DNA of 7,139 nucleotides from Bacteroidetes bacterium UBA4408 (GCA_002389785.1 DGQS01000082.1:1-7139); one strand, 5' to 3'. Shown: positions 1-4,943, numbered from the stretch's first letter. The notes: generated by a model from the sequence alone, not told the origin. Translations and numbers: made by a program.

Positions 1-986
1 ACTCCTGAATTGGAATGAATTTTACACCGAATAAAATTGTTCCCATTGCAAGGGCTTAAAGAGTTTACCTGAAAGACGGCCAATTGATTACCCGCTGAAA
101 ATAATTCGTCTGCAGTTTTACTCCCATTTGTAATTGCTACTTTTCTACAAAATTTTGGATAATTACCTAAAGCAGCCAAATCACTTAGCCAAGATTGCCT
201 ATATCCGGCTGCACCCGAATAAGAATGGTTTATTAGTAATTGCATTGGTGCCGGTGAGTATAGATAATCTTTATACTTTTGTAATTCATCACTCAGCGGA
301 GCTATTTGCTCCAACATTTGCATCATGCCCATCGGTATATTTGCTCCTTGATGTGGCGAATCAATTGAGATGTATTCACCCACACAATGTTTAATATTAT
401 TTTTCTCCATATATGATAAAGCATATTTGGCAATTTGTCCTCCCATGCTAGCTCCTGCAACAACTATCGAGTGATTATCAGGCCCTGCATAGTTTAAAGT
501 AATTTTCTGAATTAAATCAACCAAAACCATTGCATTTCCTTGCATATAGGTAGTTCCATCATAAAAATCAAGATAAAAAATATCGTATCCTCTATTGTGT
601 AATTCACTGATTAATATTGGCAAGTGGTCAAATATTATTTCACTAGGGTCAGTTTCACTCGCAATTCCACTAATAAAATTTGGCCAACCCCTAGAGCCGT
701 GCCTATGAGTATCGTGATGTTCTGTATCTAAGTCTAAGCCTTCTACAAAGATAAGTGGTTTACGAAGCTGTCCCAATGTGTTACCAGCTGCTGGTTTTAG
801 CCAGGCATCTCCTGAGTAAACAACTCCATTATAAGTCCCGGATAAATTAAATCCAGCATAAGGACATTCATAATTTAGCGGGATGTAATTGCCATTGGCA
901 TCCTGTAAATTTGTAATAACACATTGAGCATTTGTGTTTCCGCTAAAAAGCAATGTTAAGAAGCTAACTAATATTATTTTTTTCAT
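1..986 (-). CDS. Secreted alpha/beta hydrolase of lipase type (3' end outside window)
   Basis: 328 codons are open from ATG at 986 to the window edge, so the C-terminus is missing. Residues 1-20 form a Sec signal peptide (MKKIILVSFLTLLFSGNTNA) with likely cleavage before Gln21, so the protein is exported. Residues about 75-140 carry the first strands of an alpha/beta hydrolase fold ('KPLIFVEGLDLD', then 'NRGYDIFYLDFYDG'). A nucleophile elbow G178-A179-S180-M181-G182 makes Ser180 the likely catalytic serine. 'SIDSPHQGANIP' (207-218) is the post-elbow motif usual in lipases and PGAP1-like hydrolases. The catalytic acid and His cannot be fixed and may lie beyond the edge. Hydrolysis of an ester or lipid is inferred from fold alone; the substrate is unknown. 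A type IX secretion tail is possible but not visible. It is the only complete-looking hydrolase copy in the array and sits directly behind the upstream element that also precedes the lipoprotein genes. Confidence 0.85.
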   Translation of the reverse strand, partial: MKKIILVSFLTLLFSGNTNAQCVITNLQDANGNYIPLNYECPYAGFNLSGTYNGVVYSGDAWLKPAAGNTLGQLRKPLIFVEGLDLDTEHHDTHRHGSRGWPNFISGIASETDPSEIIFDHLPILISELHNRGYDIFYLDFYDGTTYMQGNAMVLVDLIQKITLNYAGPDNHSIVVAGASMGGQIAKYALSYMEKNNIKHCVGEYISIDSPHQGANIPMGMMQMLEQIAPLSDELQKYKDYLYSPAPMQLLINHSYSGAAGYRQSWLSDLAALGNYPKFCRKVAITNGSKTADELFSAGNQLAVFQVNSLSPCNGNNFIRCKIHSNSG

Positions 987-1002
987 AGGAAAATTTTTAT
1001 TT

Positions 1003-1020
1003 CATTAATTAAGAATTTTT
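1003..1020 (-). other. Vestigial lipoprotein start site in the hydrolase leader
   Basis: The hydrolase leader reads, on the minus strand, CAAAAATTCTTAATTAATGAAATAA. The LpA and LpB leaders read CAAAAATTATTAAGATGAAAAAATTG. The leader therefore appears to keep the last bases of a lipoprotein leader and its start codon (ATG at 1005), followed at once by a stop after one Lys codon. The inference is that a lipoprotein gene once stood between the upstream element and the hydrolase and was deleted almost completely. The match is short and A/T-rich, so it rests mainly on its position. Confidence 0.5.
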
Positions 1021-1045
1021 GCAAAAGACTATACCATTAAACTTC

Positions 1046-1060
1046 ATATCAAATTGATAT
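1046..1060. promoter_or_regulatory. 15-nt palindrome in hydrolase leader
   Basis: ATATCAA-A-TTGATAT is a perfect odd palindrome with 7-base arms, overlapping the edge of the shared upstream element. It could be an operator half-site pair or a small leader hairpin. In A/T-rich DNA it could also be chance. Confidence 0.3.
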
Positions 1061-1120
1061 TTCGGTGACAAAGTTCTTAACGATAAAAGCTAGGCGCAAT
1101 AATCAAAAGAGATGAATTGT
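1051..1120 (-). repeat. Shared upstream element, copy 1 (before the hydrolase)
   Basis: This roughly 70-bp block recurs at 2171-2236 and 3312-3380. Its common core, read on the plus strand, is 'CAAAGTTCTT', then 'GATAAA', then 'GCAATAATCAAAA'; copies 1 and 3 also share 'GATGAATTGT'. It lies about 65 bases before the hydrolase start and at a similar distance before LpA and LpB. Conservation outside coding sequence and constant position argue for a promoter. On the minus strand a TTTG-N18-TATCGTTA pair resembles the Bacteroidota -33/-7 layout, but only TA and two T's of the -7 box match, so the exact start of transcription is unsure. Confidence 0.65.
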
Positions 1121-1137
1121 TGCCTATTTAAGGCATA

Positions 1138-1318
1138 GTAGAGCATGTGGTGAAATATAATTTCACTTGGGCACAACATGTCCCAATACCTTACCTAAAG
1201 CTGTTTTTAGCTAGCCATTATTTGTGTGTGCAACCCCATTAGATGTTTGGGATAGATAGAATGCATCATAATTTCATGCATAATTAAGTTAAACCTATGC
1301 ATGAAGTCCAATTTGGGA
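1138..1318 (-). pseudogene. Hydrolase relic 1 (internally deleted)
   Basis: Read on the minus strand, this stretch aligns with the 5' part of the intact hydrolase. 'AATTATGCATGAAATTATGA' corresponds to 'AATTATGAATGTCCTTATGC' (hydrolase codons about 38-44). 'GGCTAGCTAAAAACAGCTTT' corresponds to the codons for WLKPAA (62-67), and 'AGTGAAATTATATTTCACCA' to codons 115-121. About 110 bases between the last two blocks (codons about 74-114) are missing. The frame is broken and stops are present, so no protein is expected. The 5' end is fused directly to a lipoprotein relic, and the 3' end stops near codon 123, next to the shared upstream element of the intact hydrolase. It is the most eroded copy. 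Confidence 0.75.
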
Positions 1319-1319
1319 A

Positions 1320-1435
1320 AGATTATTTTTTTGGTGGAATATTACAGGTACTGAATAATATACTAGTTAAAATAAAAAATCAGGAATTTCAATTTTTTCA
1401 TTTTGAAAAATATTGTCTAACAACTAAATAAAATT
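1320..1435 (-). pseudogene. Lipoprotein relic (5' end of a third LpA/LpB paralogue)
   Basis: On the minus strand an ATG at 1401 starts MKKLKFLIFYFN followed by a TAG stop. The DNA matches the signal-peptide part of LpA and LpB: 'AATTTCAATTTTTTCAT' and 'TTTTTTTGGTGGAATATTACAGGTA' in plus-strand reading are shared apart from small changes. The similarity goes on into the leader ('AACAACTA' at about 1421-1428). Only about 19 codons remain before the sequence switches at about 1319 to the hydrolase relic. The shared upstream element is not seen in front of it. Confidence 0.75.
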
Positions 1436-1456
1436 GCATATACTTATAATTAATAA

Positions 1457-1473
1457 GGAAATATCACATTTCC
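1457..1473 (-). terminator. Weak hairpin downstream of LpA
   Basis: GGAAAT-atcac-ATTTCC forms a 6-bp stem with a 5-base loop, 16 bases after the LpA stop codon. On the minus strand it is followed by TTATTAATTAT rather than a clean T run. It may end the LpA transcript, but the stem is short. Confidence 0.3.
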
Positions 1474-1488
1474 CTTTTTAAAAATTGA

Positions 1489-2127
1489 TTAGTAATTTAA
1501 TAAATAGTTTGACGTATCTCCCGCCAAGCAATAGAATGAGCGGTTCTCTATTTCCGTAAAAATTAAACTTGAGTTCAAATATTTATACACCCTATAGTCA
1601 ATTGAATTATACTGACCTCCCTTGCTTTCAAGTACAACAGAGCTGCTGTTAGGATTGCTACCGCCTATATTTAAATGATAGTTTATATTGTAGTTACCAG
1701 TAAAGCCTATTTCTAAATTCGTATAGGAGGAATCTGACTTATTAAAGGTTAATTTTATAAATCCAATTGGAGTAAAATGAATATTGAAATTATTAACATG
1801 TTTCTCTTCCGGGATAATATTATCGTAAATATCTGTATCAAAATAGTTATTTGCTTTACCTGCAATATGAAACTCGCTGCCTGAAGCATTTTTAAATTCA
1901 AATTGATAATTACCATTTGCATCAGTATAAGTTTCATCCAAAACATCCACCGAATAACCGGTTCCTGTTGCATGGTAATTTCCTAAAACTAAATGTGCAT
2001 TTGGTATAGGTGCACAGGTCACTGCATCAATTGCCTGTCCACTTACGGATATTTTTTTTGGTGGAATATTACAGGTAATAAATAAGATAATTGTCAAAAT
2101 AAAAATCGGGAATTTCAATTTTTTCAT
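1489..2127 (-). CDS. LpA: lipoprotein with carboxypeptidase-regulatory-like domain
   Basis: Codes for 212 residues from ATG at 2127. An in-frame ATG at 2148 is less likely, because the signal peptide (MKKLKFPIFILTIILFITC) starts at the downstream Met. Cys19 in 'FITC' is the probable lipidated residue; the lipobox is imperfect but of a kind tolerated in Bacteroidota. Residues about 25-110 show the pattern of a carboxypeptidase-regulatory-like, transthyretin-fold domain: 'VSGQAIDAVTCAPIPNAHLV', then 'TYTDANGNYQFEF', then 'FHIAGKANNYF'. Such domains are non-catalytic beta sandwiches of cell-surface proteins. Residues 123-212 match no family I know; they are polar, with beta-strand-like patterning. 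Residues 1-122 are nearly identical to LpB, while the rest is only distantly related. The role is unknown. A function beside the secreted hydrolase is suggested by the repeated pairing of the two gene types. No intact hydrolase follows it directly. Confidence 0.88.
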   Translation of the reverse strand: MKKLKFPIFILTIILFITCNIPPKKISVSGQAIDAVTCAPIPNAHLVLGNYHATGTGYSVDVLDETYTDANGNYQFEFKNASGSEFHIAGKANNYFDTDIYDNIIPEEKHVNNFNIHFTPIGFIKLTFNKSDSSYTNLEIGFTGNYNINYHLNIGGSNPNSSSVVLESKGGQYNSIDYRVYKYLNSSLIFTEIENRSFYCLAGDTSNYLLNY

Positions 2128-2152
2128 CTTAATAATTTTTGTCAACAACTAT

Positions 2153-2169
2153 GCTAATAAATTAGTAAC
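2153..2169. promoter_or_regulatory. Degenerate leader palindrome before LpA
   Basis: GCTAATAAATTAGTAAC is the counterpart of the perfect LpB palindrome at 3294-3310 and differs at two of 17 positions, which breaks the long arms. CTAAT-aa-ATTAG remains as a shorter symmetric core. Confidence 0.25.
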
Positions 2170-2170
2170 A

Positions 2171-2236
2171 AAAATGGTATTTCTGTCGCAAAGTTCTTCA
2201 TGATAAAAGGTGTGCGCAATAATCAAAAGGCATGAT
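2171..2236 (-). repeat. Shared upstream element, copy 2 (before LpA)
   Basis: This is the same block as 1051-1120 and 3312-3380, with 'CGCAAAGTTCTT', 'ATGATAAA' and 'GCAATAATCAAAAGG' in plus-strand reading. It is almost identical to the LpB copy through 2206 and then diverges. The minus strand holds TTTG-N18-TATCATGA as a possible weak -33/-7 pair. It abuts the 3' end of hydrolase relic 2. Confidence 0.65.
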
Positions 2237-2239
2237 TTT

Positions 2240-2626
2240 CTAGTAAATTGAATCAGAATATTGGCAGGCGGTCAAATAGTATATCATCAGCGTCGGTTTC
2301 GCTCGCAGTTCTGCTTATAAAATTTGACTAACCTCCGGTGCCCCGACGATGAGTTTCGTGAGGTGGTGTATCTAGTGTATACGCCTTTAAGCAAGATAGG
2401 TAGTTTGCCAAGCTGTACCAATGCGTTACCAGCAGCTGGTTTTAGCCAGAAATTACCTGTGTGTAAAACTCCATTAAATACTCAGAAAGAATTAAATGCT
2501 GCATAAGAATATGCATAATTAAAGGATACATAATTGCCAAAGGCAACTTGTAACTTAATTATTACTCAGGTGCACTTAGACCAATTGTAGAAAAGATTAT
2601 TTGAATGCAAACAATATTTTTTTGAC
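2240..2626 (-). pseudogene. Hydrolase relic 2 (5' part, directly behind LpB)
   Basis: The stretch is collinear with codons 1 to about 132 of the intact hydrolase (387 bases against about 396). Clear matching blocks in minus-strand reading are 'GGCTAAAACCAGCTGCTGGT' (codons for WLKPAAG), 'CAAATTTTATAAGCAGAACT' (QILLVEL region of codons 103-109 in altered form) and 'GACCGCCTGCCAATATT' (codons 120-124). The start codon has become GTC at 2626 and an in-frame TAA appears within ten codons, so it is dead. Its former start lies 6 bases after the LpB stop, which shows that lipoprotein and hydrolase were once tightly coupled. The catalytic elbow (codon 180) is not included. Similarity to the intact gene is roughly 70% by eye. 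A plus-strand open frame at 2324-2506 lies across it and is fortuitous. Confidence 0.8.
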
Positions 2627-2632
2627 AAGTGT

Positions 2633-3268
2633 TTAGTAGTTTAATACAAATGATATAGTATCATTAGAAATACAGTAAACAGAGTATTCTTCAAGCTTGT
2701 CATAAATTGAGTTGCCATTCATATATTTACCAACACCAAAACTTAAATTGTTATTTTGATTTCCTTTCATTTCAATAATAACAGAATCCCTTTTATTCCA
2801 ACCATCAATAACACGCATGGTAAAACTTCCATATACTCCTTGGTAAGCAATATGTAAGCTGTTGTAGGTGCTATCAACTTTATTTACAACAAAATTTACA
2901 TATCCAATTGGAGTAAAATGAATATTGAAATTATTAACATGTTTCTCTTCGGGGATAATATTATCGTAAATATCTGTATCAAAATATTTATTTGCTTTAC
3001 CTGCAATATGAAACTCGCTGCCCGAAGCATTTTTAAATTCAAATTGATAATTACCATTTGCATCAGTATAAGTTTCATCCAAAACATCCACCGAATAACC
3101 GGTTCCGGTTGCACGGTAATTTCCTAAAACTAAATGCGCATTTTCAATAGGTGCACAAGTAACTGCATCAATTGCCTGCCCACTTACAGATATTTTTTTT
3201 GGTGGAATATTACAAGTAATAAATAAGATAATTGTCAAAATAAAAATCGGGAATTTCAATTTTTTCAT
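2633..3268 (-). CDS. LpB: lipoprotein with carboxypeptidase-regulatory-like domain
   Basis: Codes for 211 residues from ATG at 3268, chosen over the in-frame ATG at 3289 because the signal peptide begins there. Layout is as in LpA: signal peptide 1-18, lipid Cys19 ('FITC'), carboxypeptidase-regulatory-like beta-sandwich domain at about 25-110 ('TYTDANGNYQFEF'), and an unrecognised C-terminal part from 123. Only three residues differ from LpA in 1-122 (Pro to Glu in 'APIENAH', His to Arg in 'GNYRATG', Asn to Lys in 'GKANKYF'). In the last 89 residues about one third agree by eye, with scattered anchors such as 'KY', 'YC', 'DT' and the terminal 'LNY'. The conserved anchors and preserved frame suggest that both C-terminal versions are functional. 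The gene is followed after 6 bases by the relic of a hydrolase gene. Function is unknown; outer-membrane or periplasmic anchoring is inferred. Confidence 0.88.
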   Translation of the reverse strand: MKKLKFPIFILTIILFITCNIPPKKISVSGQAIDAVTCAPIENAHLVLGNYRATGTGYSVDVLDETYTDANGNYQFEFKNASGSEFHIAGKANKYFDTDIYDNIIPEEKHVNNFNIHFTPIGYVNFVVNKVDSTYNSLHIAYQGVYGSFTMRVIDGWNKRDSVIIEMKGNQNNNLSFGVGKYMNGNSIYDKLEEYSVYCISNDTISFVLNY

Positions 3269-3293
3269 CTTAATAATTTTTGTCAACAACCAT

Positions 3294-3310
3294 GTTACTA
3301 AATTAGTAAC
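3294..3310. promoter_or_regulatory. 17-nt palindrome in LpB leader
   Basis: GTTACTAA-A-TTAGTAAC is a perfect odd palindrome with 8-base arms, 26 bases before the LpB start codon and between it and the shared upstream element. It may be an operator for a dimeric regulator or a leader hairpin. The LpA copy has lost part of the symmetry. Confidence 0.4.
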
Positions 3311-3311
3311 A

Positions 3312-3380
3312 AAAATGGTATTTCTGACGCAAAGTTCTTAATGATAAATACAAAGGCAATAATCAAAAAGGATGAATTGT
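3312..3380 (-). repeat. Shared upstream element, copy 3 (before LpB)
   Basis: Copy 3 of the block at 1051-1120 and 2171-2236. It shares 'GCAATAATCAAAA' and 'GATGAATTGT' with copy 1, and 'ATGGTATTTCTG' and 'CGCAAAGTTCTT' with copy 2. The minus strand holds TTTG-N17-TATCATTA as a weak -33/-7 candidate. It marks the upstream limit of the array: nothing similar to the hydrolase or the lipoproteins is visible beyond it. Confidence 0.65.
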
Positions 3381-3610
3381 AACTTAATTGTTGCAAAGTA
3401 TTAAAAATAATTGCCCCCTTCTAAGGGCAGCTATAAATCAAATTTAAGTTATTTTCTAAGCCTATGCTCTGTGTATTTACTTAGGTTATGTATTCTGATC
3501 AATAAAGGGTTTGAAAGTAAGTTTGAATTTCTTTTAATTGATGAGTATTCCTAATTAAAGCACATTCAGTAATGAAAGTAAGAGGGTGTCAATTAGTTTT
3601 TCACGACCTG
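3381..3610. other. Intergenic stretch with no recognised gene
   Basis: It is A/T-rich, without a plausible coding frame, and without visible similarity to the hydrolase or lipoprotein genes on its left. A small hairpin TGCCC-N8-GGGCA lies at 3412-3429. Its only other notable point is a perfect TACTTTTG box at its right edge. Confidence 0.6.
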
Positions 3611-3618
3611 TACTTTTG
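3611..3618 (+). promoter_or_regulatory. Orphan -7-like box TACTTTTG
   Basis: This is a perfect TAnnTTTG match on the plus strand, just before the terminator at 3622-3661. No good TTTG lies 17-19 bases upstream and no plus-strand gene follows. A chance match is quite possible in this A/T-rich DNA. Confidence 0.2.
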
Positions 3619-3621
3619 TGC

Positions 3622-3661
3622 AAAAAAAAAATCCCCCAAGTTGAAACTTGAGGGATTTTTT
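3622..3661 (-). terminator. Rho-independent terminator of the Ig-like lipoprotein gene
   Basis: The stem is AAAAAATCCC-c-CAAGT with ACTTG-a-GGGATTTTTT, loop TGAA. The single C.A mismatch on the plus strand becomes a G.U pair on the minus transcript, and the minus strand ends in a run of ten T's. It lies 15 bases past the stop codon of the minus-strand gene, so it fits that gene best. Confidence 0.9.
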
Positions 3662-3676
3662 GATAAAAACTAAAAA

Positions 3677-4372
3677 TTAGTTTTGAGTAAAGCTGTCTTC
3701 GTAAAGTTGAGCGCTAGTTGCAGTACATCCAGCACCACCCGCTTGTTGCTCATCAGTAAAATGGATTGAGAAAGAGTATTTTCCGGTAGTAGTATTTTTT
3801 ACAACTGGATTTCCTCCAACAACAGAAATAAACGAGTGTGTACACCCACTTGTGCCAATTCCAGTAGCAACTGTAGAAATCATACTAACTTCATTTCCAA
3901 CTAAGTTCGCACGAATTGTTGTATTGTTTGAATAATTAGCAAATTTGCTGAATTCCAAACGATTGTTAACTGTTGTAGATGCAGTAACTGTTTGCGTCCA
4001 AGTTGAAGTTACAGGATTTCCTTCAGTGGTAGTATAGGTTCCGTTTAAGTAAGCAGCATCATTTTTTACAGTAACAGTACGAGTAGCAGTACCTTCATTT
4101 CCTGCAGCATCAGTCGCTGAGTAAGTAATTACATAATCTCCAGTTTTGTTTTTATCAACAGATCCGGTTGTTACTACAGTTATGCTTCCATCTTCATCAT
4201 CATTAGCAGTAGCTCCCAATTCAGTGTAGGTTCCTTGCAAAGAGATAGTAACTGCTGCATCACCATTTAAAGTAACAACAGGTGCAGTTGTATCATCTTT
4301 TTTACAACCAATCAAAAATACGGTAGCACCAAATAAAAGTGCCGACGATAAAAGTAAAATGTTCTTTTTCAT
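3677..4372 (-). CDS. Surface lipoprotein with DUF5011-type Ig-like domain
   Basis: Codes for 231 residues. Signal peptide 1-22 ends in a textbook lipobox, 'LIGC', so Cys23 is lipidated, followed by the charged 'KKDD' common after the lipid Cys. Residues 31-104 form a bacterial Ig-like domain of the DUF5011 type. Its hallmarks are 'GTYTELGATANDDEDG', 'KTGDYVITYSATDAAGN' and 'ATRTVTVKN'. These domains are structural beta sandwiches in surface proteins and adhesins. Residues about 108-231 start 'LNGTYTTTEG' and end 'LYEDSFTQN'. They are Thr/Asn-rich with two Cys (in 'TSGCTH' and 'GAGCTA') that might form a disulfide. I do not recognise this part; a small beta-barrel or lipocalin-like fold is a guess. 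It is a single-gene unit with its own promoter and terminator. Substrate or partner unknown. Confidence 0.9.
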   Translation of the reverse strand: MKKNILLLSSALLFGATVFLIGCKKDDTTAPVVTLNGDAAVTISLQGTYTELGATANDDEDGSITVVTTGSVDKNKTGDYVITYSATDAAGNEGTATRTVTVKNDAAYLNGTYTTTEGNPVTSTWTQTVTASTTVNNRLEFSKFANYSNNTTIRANLVGNEVSMISTVATGIGTSGCTHSFISVVGGNPVVKNTTTGKYSFSIHFTDEQQAGGAGCTATSAQLYEDSFTQN

Positions 4373-4428
4373 TGTTTTAGAGTAATTAAAATTAAAATTT
4401 TGGTTAATATTTTTCTTTAAATATGCTG

Positions 4429-4436
4429 CAAAGATA
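4429..4436 (-). promoter_or_regulatory. -7 box of the Ig-like lipoprotein promoter
   Basis: On the minus strand this reads TATCTTTG, a perfect Bacteroidota TAnnTTTG box, 56 bases before the start codon. The -33 side is weak: a TTG lies 15 bases upstream, closer than usual. It is back to back with the plus-strand promoter at 4467-4496. Confidence 0.65.
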
Positions 4437-4466
4437 CATTTTATTTGAATTCAATTAAAAATAATT

Positions 4467-4496
4467 TTTGTTTTTCTGTCAATTAATCTACTTTTG
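4467..4496 (+). promoter_or_regulatory. Promoter of the first Ala-rich lipoprotein gene
   Basis: TTTG (4467-4470), an 18-base spacer and TACTTTTG (4489-4496) form a full consensus Bacteroidota housekeeping promoter. Transcription would begin at about 4503, giving a leader of about 40 bases that ends in A-rich AACACAACATG without a Shine-Dalgarno sequence. Confidence 0.85.
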
Positions 4497-4541
4497 CGCC
4501 CGGTTAACCTATATTATTTTAATTTAAATTAAAAACACAAC

Positions 4542-4886
4542 ATGAAAAAAGTATTATTATCTCTTACCGCTCTAAGTATTTTGGCGGTGGTTTCTTGCGG
4601 CCCAAGTGCTGAAGAAATGGCGAAAAAAGCGAAAGCTACTGCGGATTCTGTTGCAGCTGTTGCTGCTGCCGAAGCTGAAGCTGCTGATGCAAAAGCACAA
4701 GCTGCTCAAGATTCAATTGCTGCTGTTGCTGCTGCTGCTGAAGCGAGTGCAAAAGCAATGGCTGATTCAATTGCTGCTGCTGCCGAAGCTGCTAAAACTC
4801 AAGTTAAAACTGTAGTTAAAAAAGCTAAGACTAACGAGCAAAAGAATAAAGAAGATAAAAAAGTATTGCAACAACAAAAAGGTTAA
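4542..4886 (+). CDS. Ala-rich helical lipoprotein 1
   Basis: Codes for 114 residues. Signal peptide 1-18 with lipobox 'VVSC' (Cys19), then 'GPSAEE'. Residues 32-84 are about 57% Ala (30 of 53), broken by Glu, Lys, Asp and Gln at helix-like spacing, with no Pro or Gly. This predicts one long helix, perhaps an Ala coil in the style of Lpp-like envelope lipoproteins. Asp-Ser-(Val/Ile)-Ala-Ala recurs at 35, 57 and 75 (steps of 22 and 18). The tail from about 85 is rich in Lys and Gln and could be a cell-wall or nucleic-acid contact, which is speculation. The DNA is a run of GCT/GCA/GCC triplets, so the length may vary by slippage. It is a paralogue of the gene at 5220-5447, transcribed alone with its own promoter and terminator. 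The function is not known to me. Confidence 0.85.
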   Translation: MKKVLLSLTALSILAVVSCGPSAEEMAKKAKATADSVAAVAAAEAEAADAKAQAAQDSIAAVAAAAEASAKAMADSIAAAAEAAKTQVKTVVKKAKTNEQKNKEDKKVLQQQKG

Positions 4887-4910
4887 TATCCCTTTTTGCT
4901 GATTGTATTT

Positions 4911-4943
4911 AAAACCGTCTCTGAATTTCATAGACGGTTTTTT
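4911..4943 (+). terminator. Terminator of Ala-rich lipoprotein gene 1
   Basis: AAAACCGTCT (4911-4920) pairs with AGACGGTTTT (4932-4941) across an 11-base loop and runs into a T tract. It lies 24 bases after the stop codon. Confidence 0.9.

Noticed and set aside
134..394. Plus-strand open frame, 86 codons
   Set aside because: It lies antisense inside the well-supported hydrolase gene and shows no signal, motif or promoter.
2128..2148. Upstream in-frame ATG for LpA (2148), and likewise for LpB (3289)
   Set aside because: The seven extra residues (MLTKIIK) precede a complete signal peptide starting MKKLKF. The relic copy also aligns at the inner start.
2324..2506. Plus-strand open frame, 60 codons
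   Set aside because: It lies antisense across hydrolase relic 2 and is explained by decay of that gene.
2918..3127. Plus-strand open frame over LpB, and minus-strand frames 1755-1973 and 2896-3114 inside the lipoprotein genes
   Set aside because: They occur in matching places only because LpA and LpB are near-identical there. The lipoprotein frame has signal peptide, lipobox and domain pattern.
1051..3380. CRISPR-like or mobile-element repeats
   Set aside because: The three repeats are about 1.1 kb apart, lie at gene starts, and no terminal inverted repeats or transposase are present. Tandem gene duplication explains them.
4606..4815. Leu-rich frame inside Ala-rich gene 1, and the similar one at 5275-5523
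   Set aside because: Reading GCT repeats in another frame gives CTG/TTG Leu runs. The Ala frame has signal peptide, lipobox and promoter.
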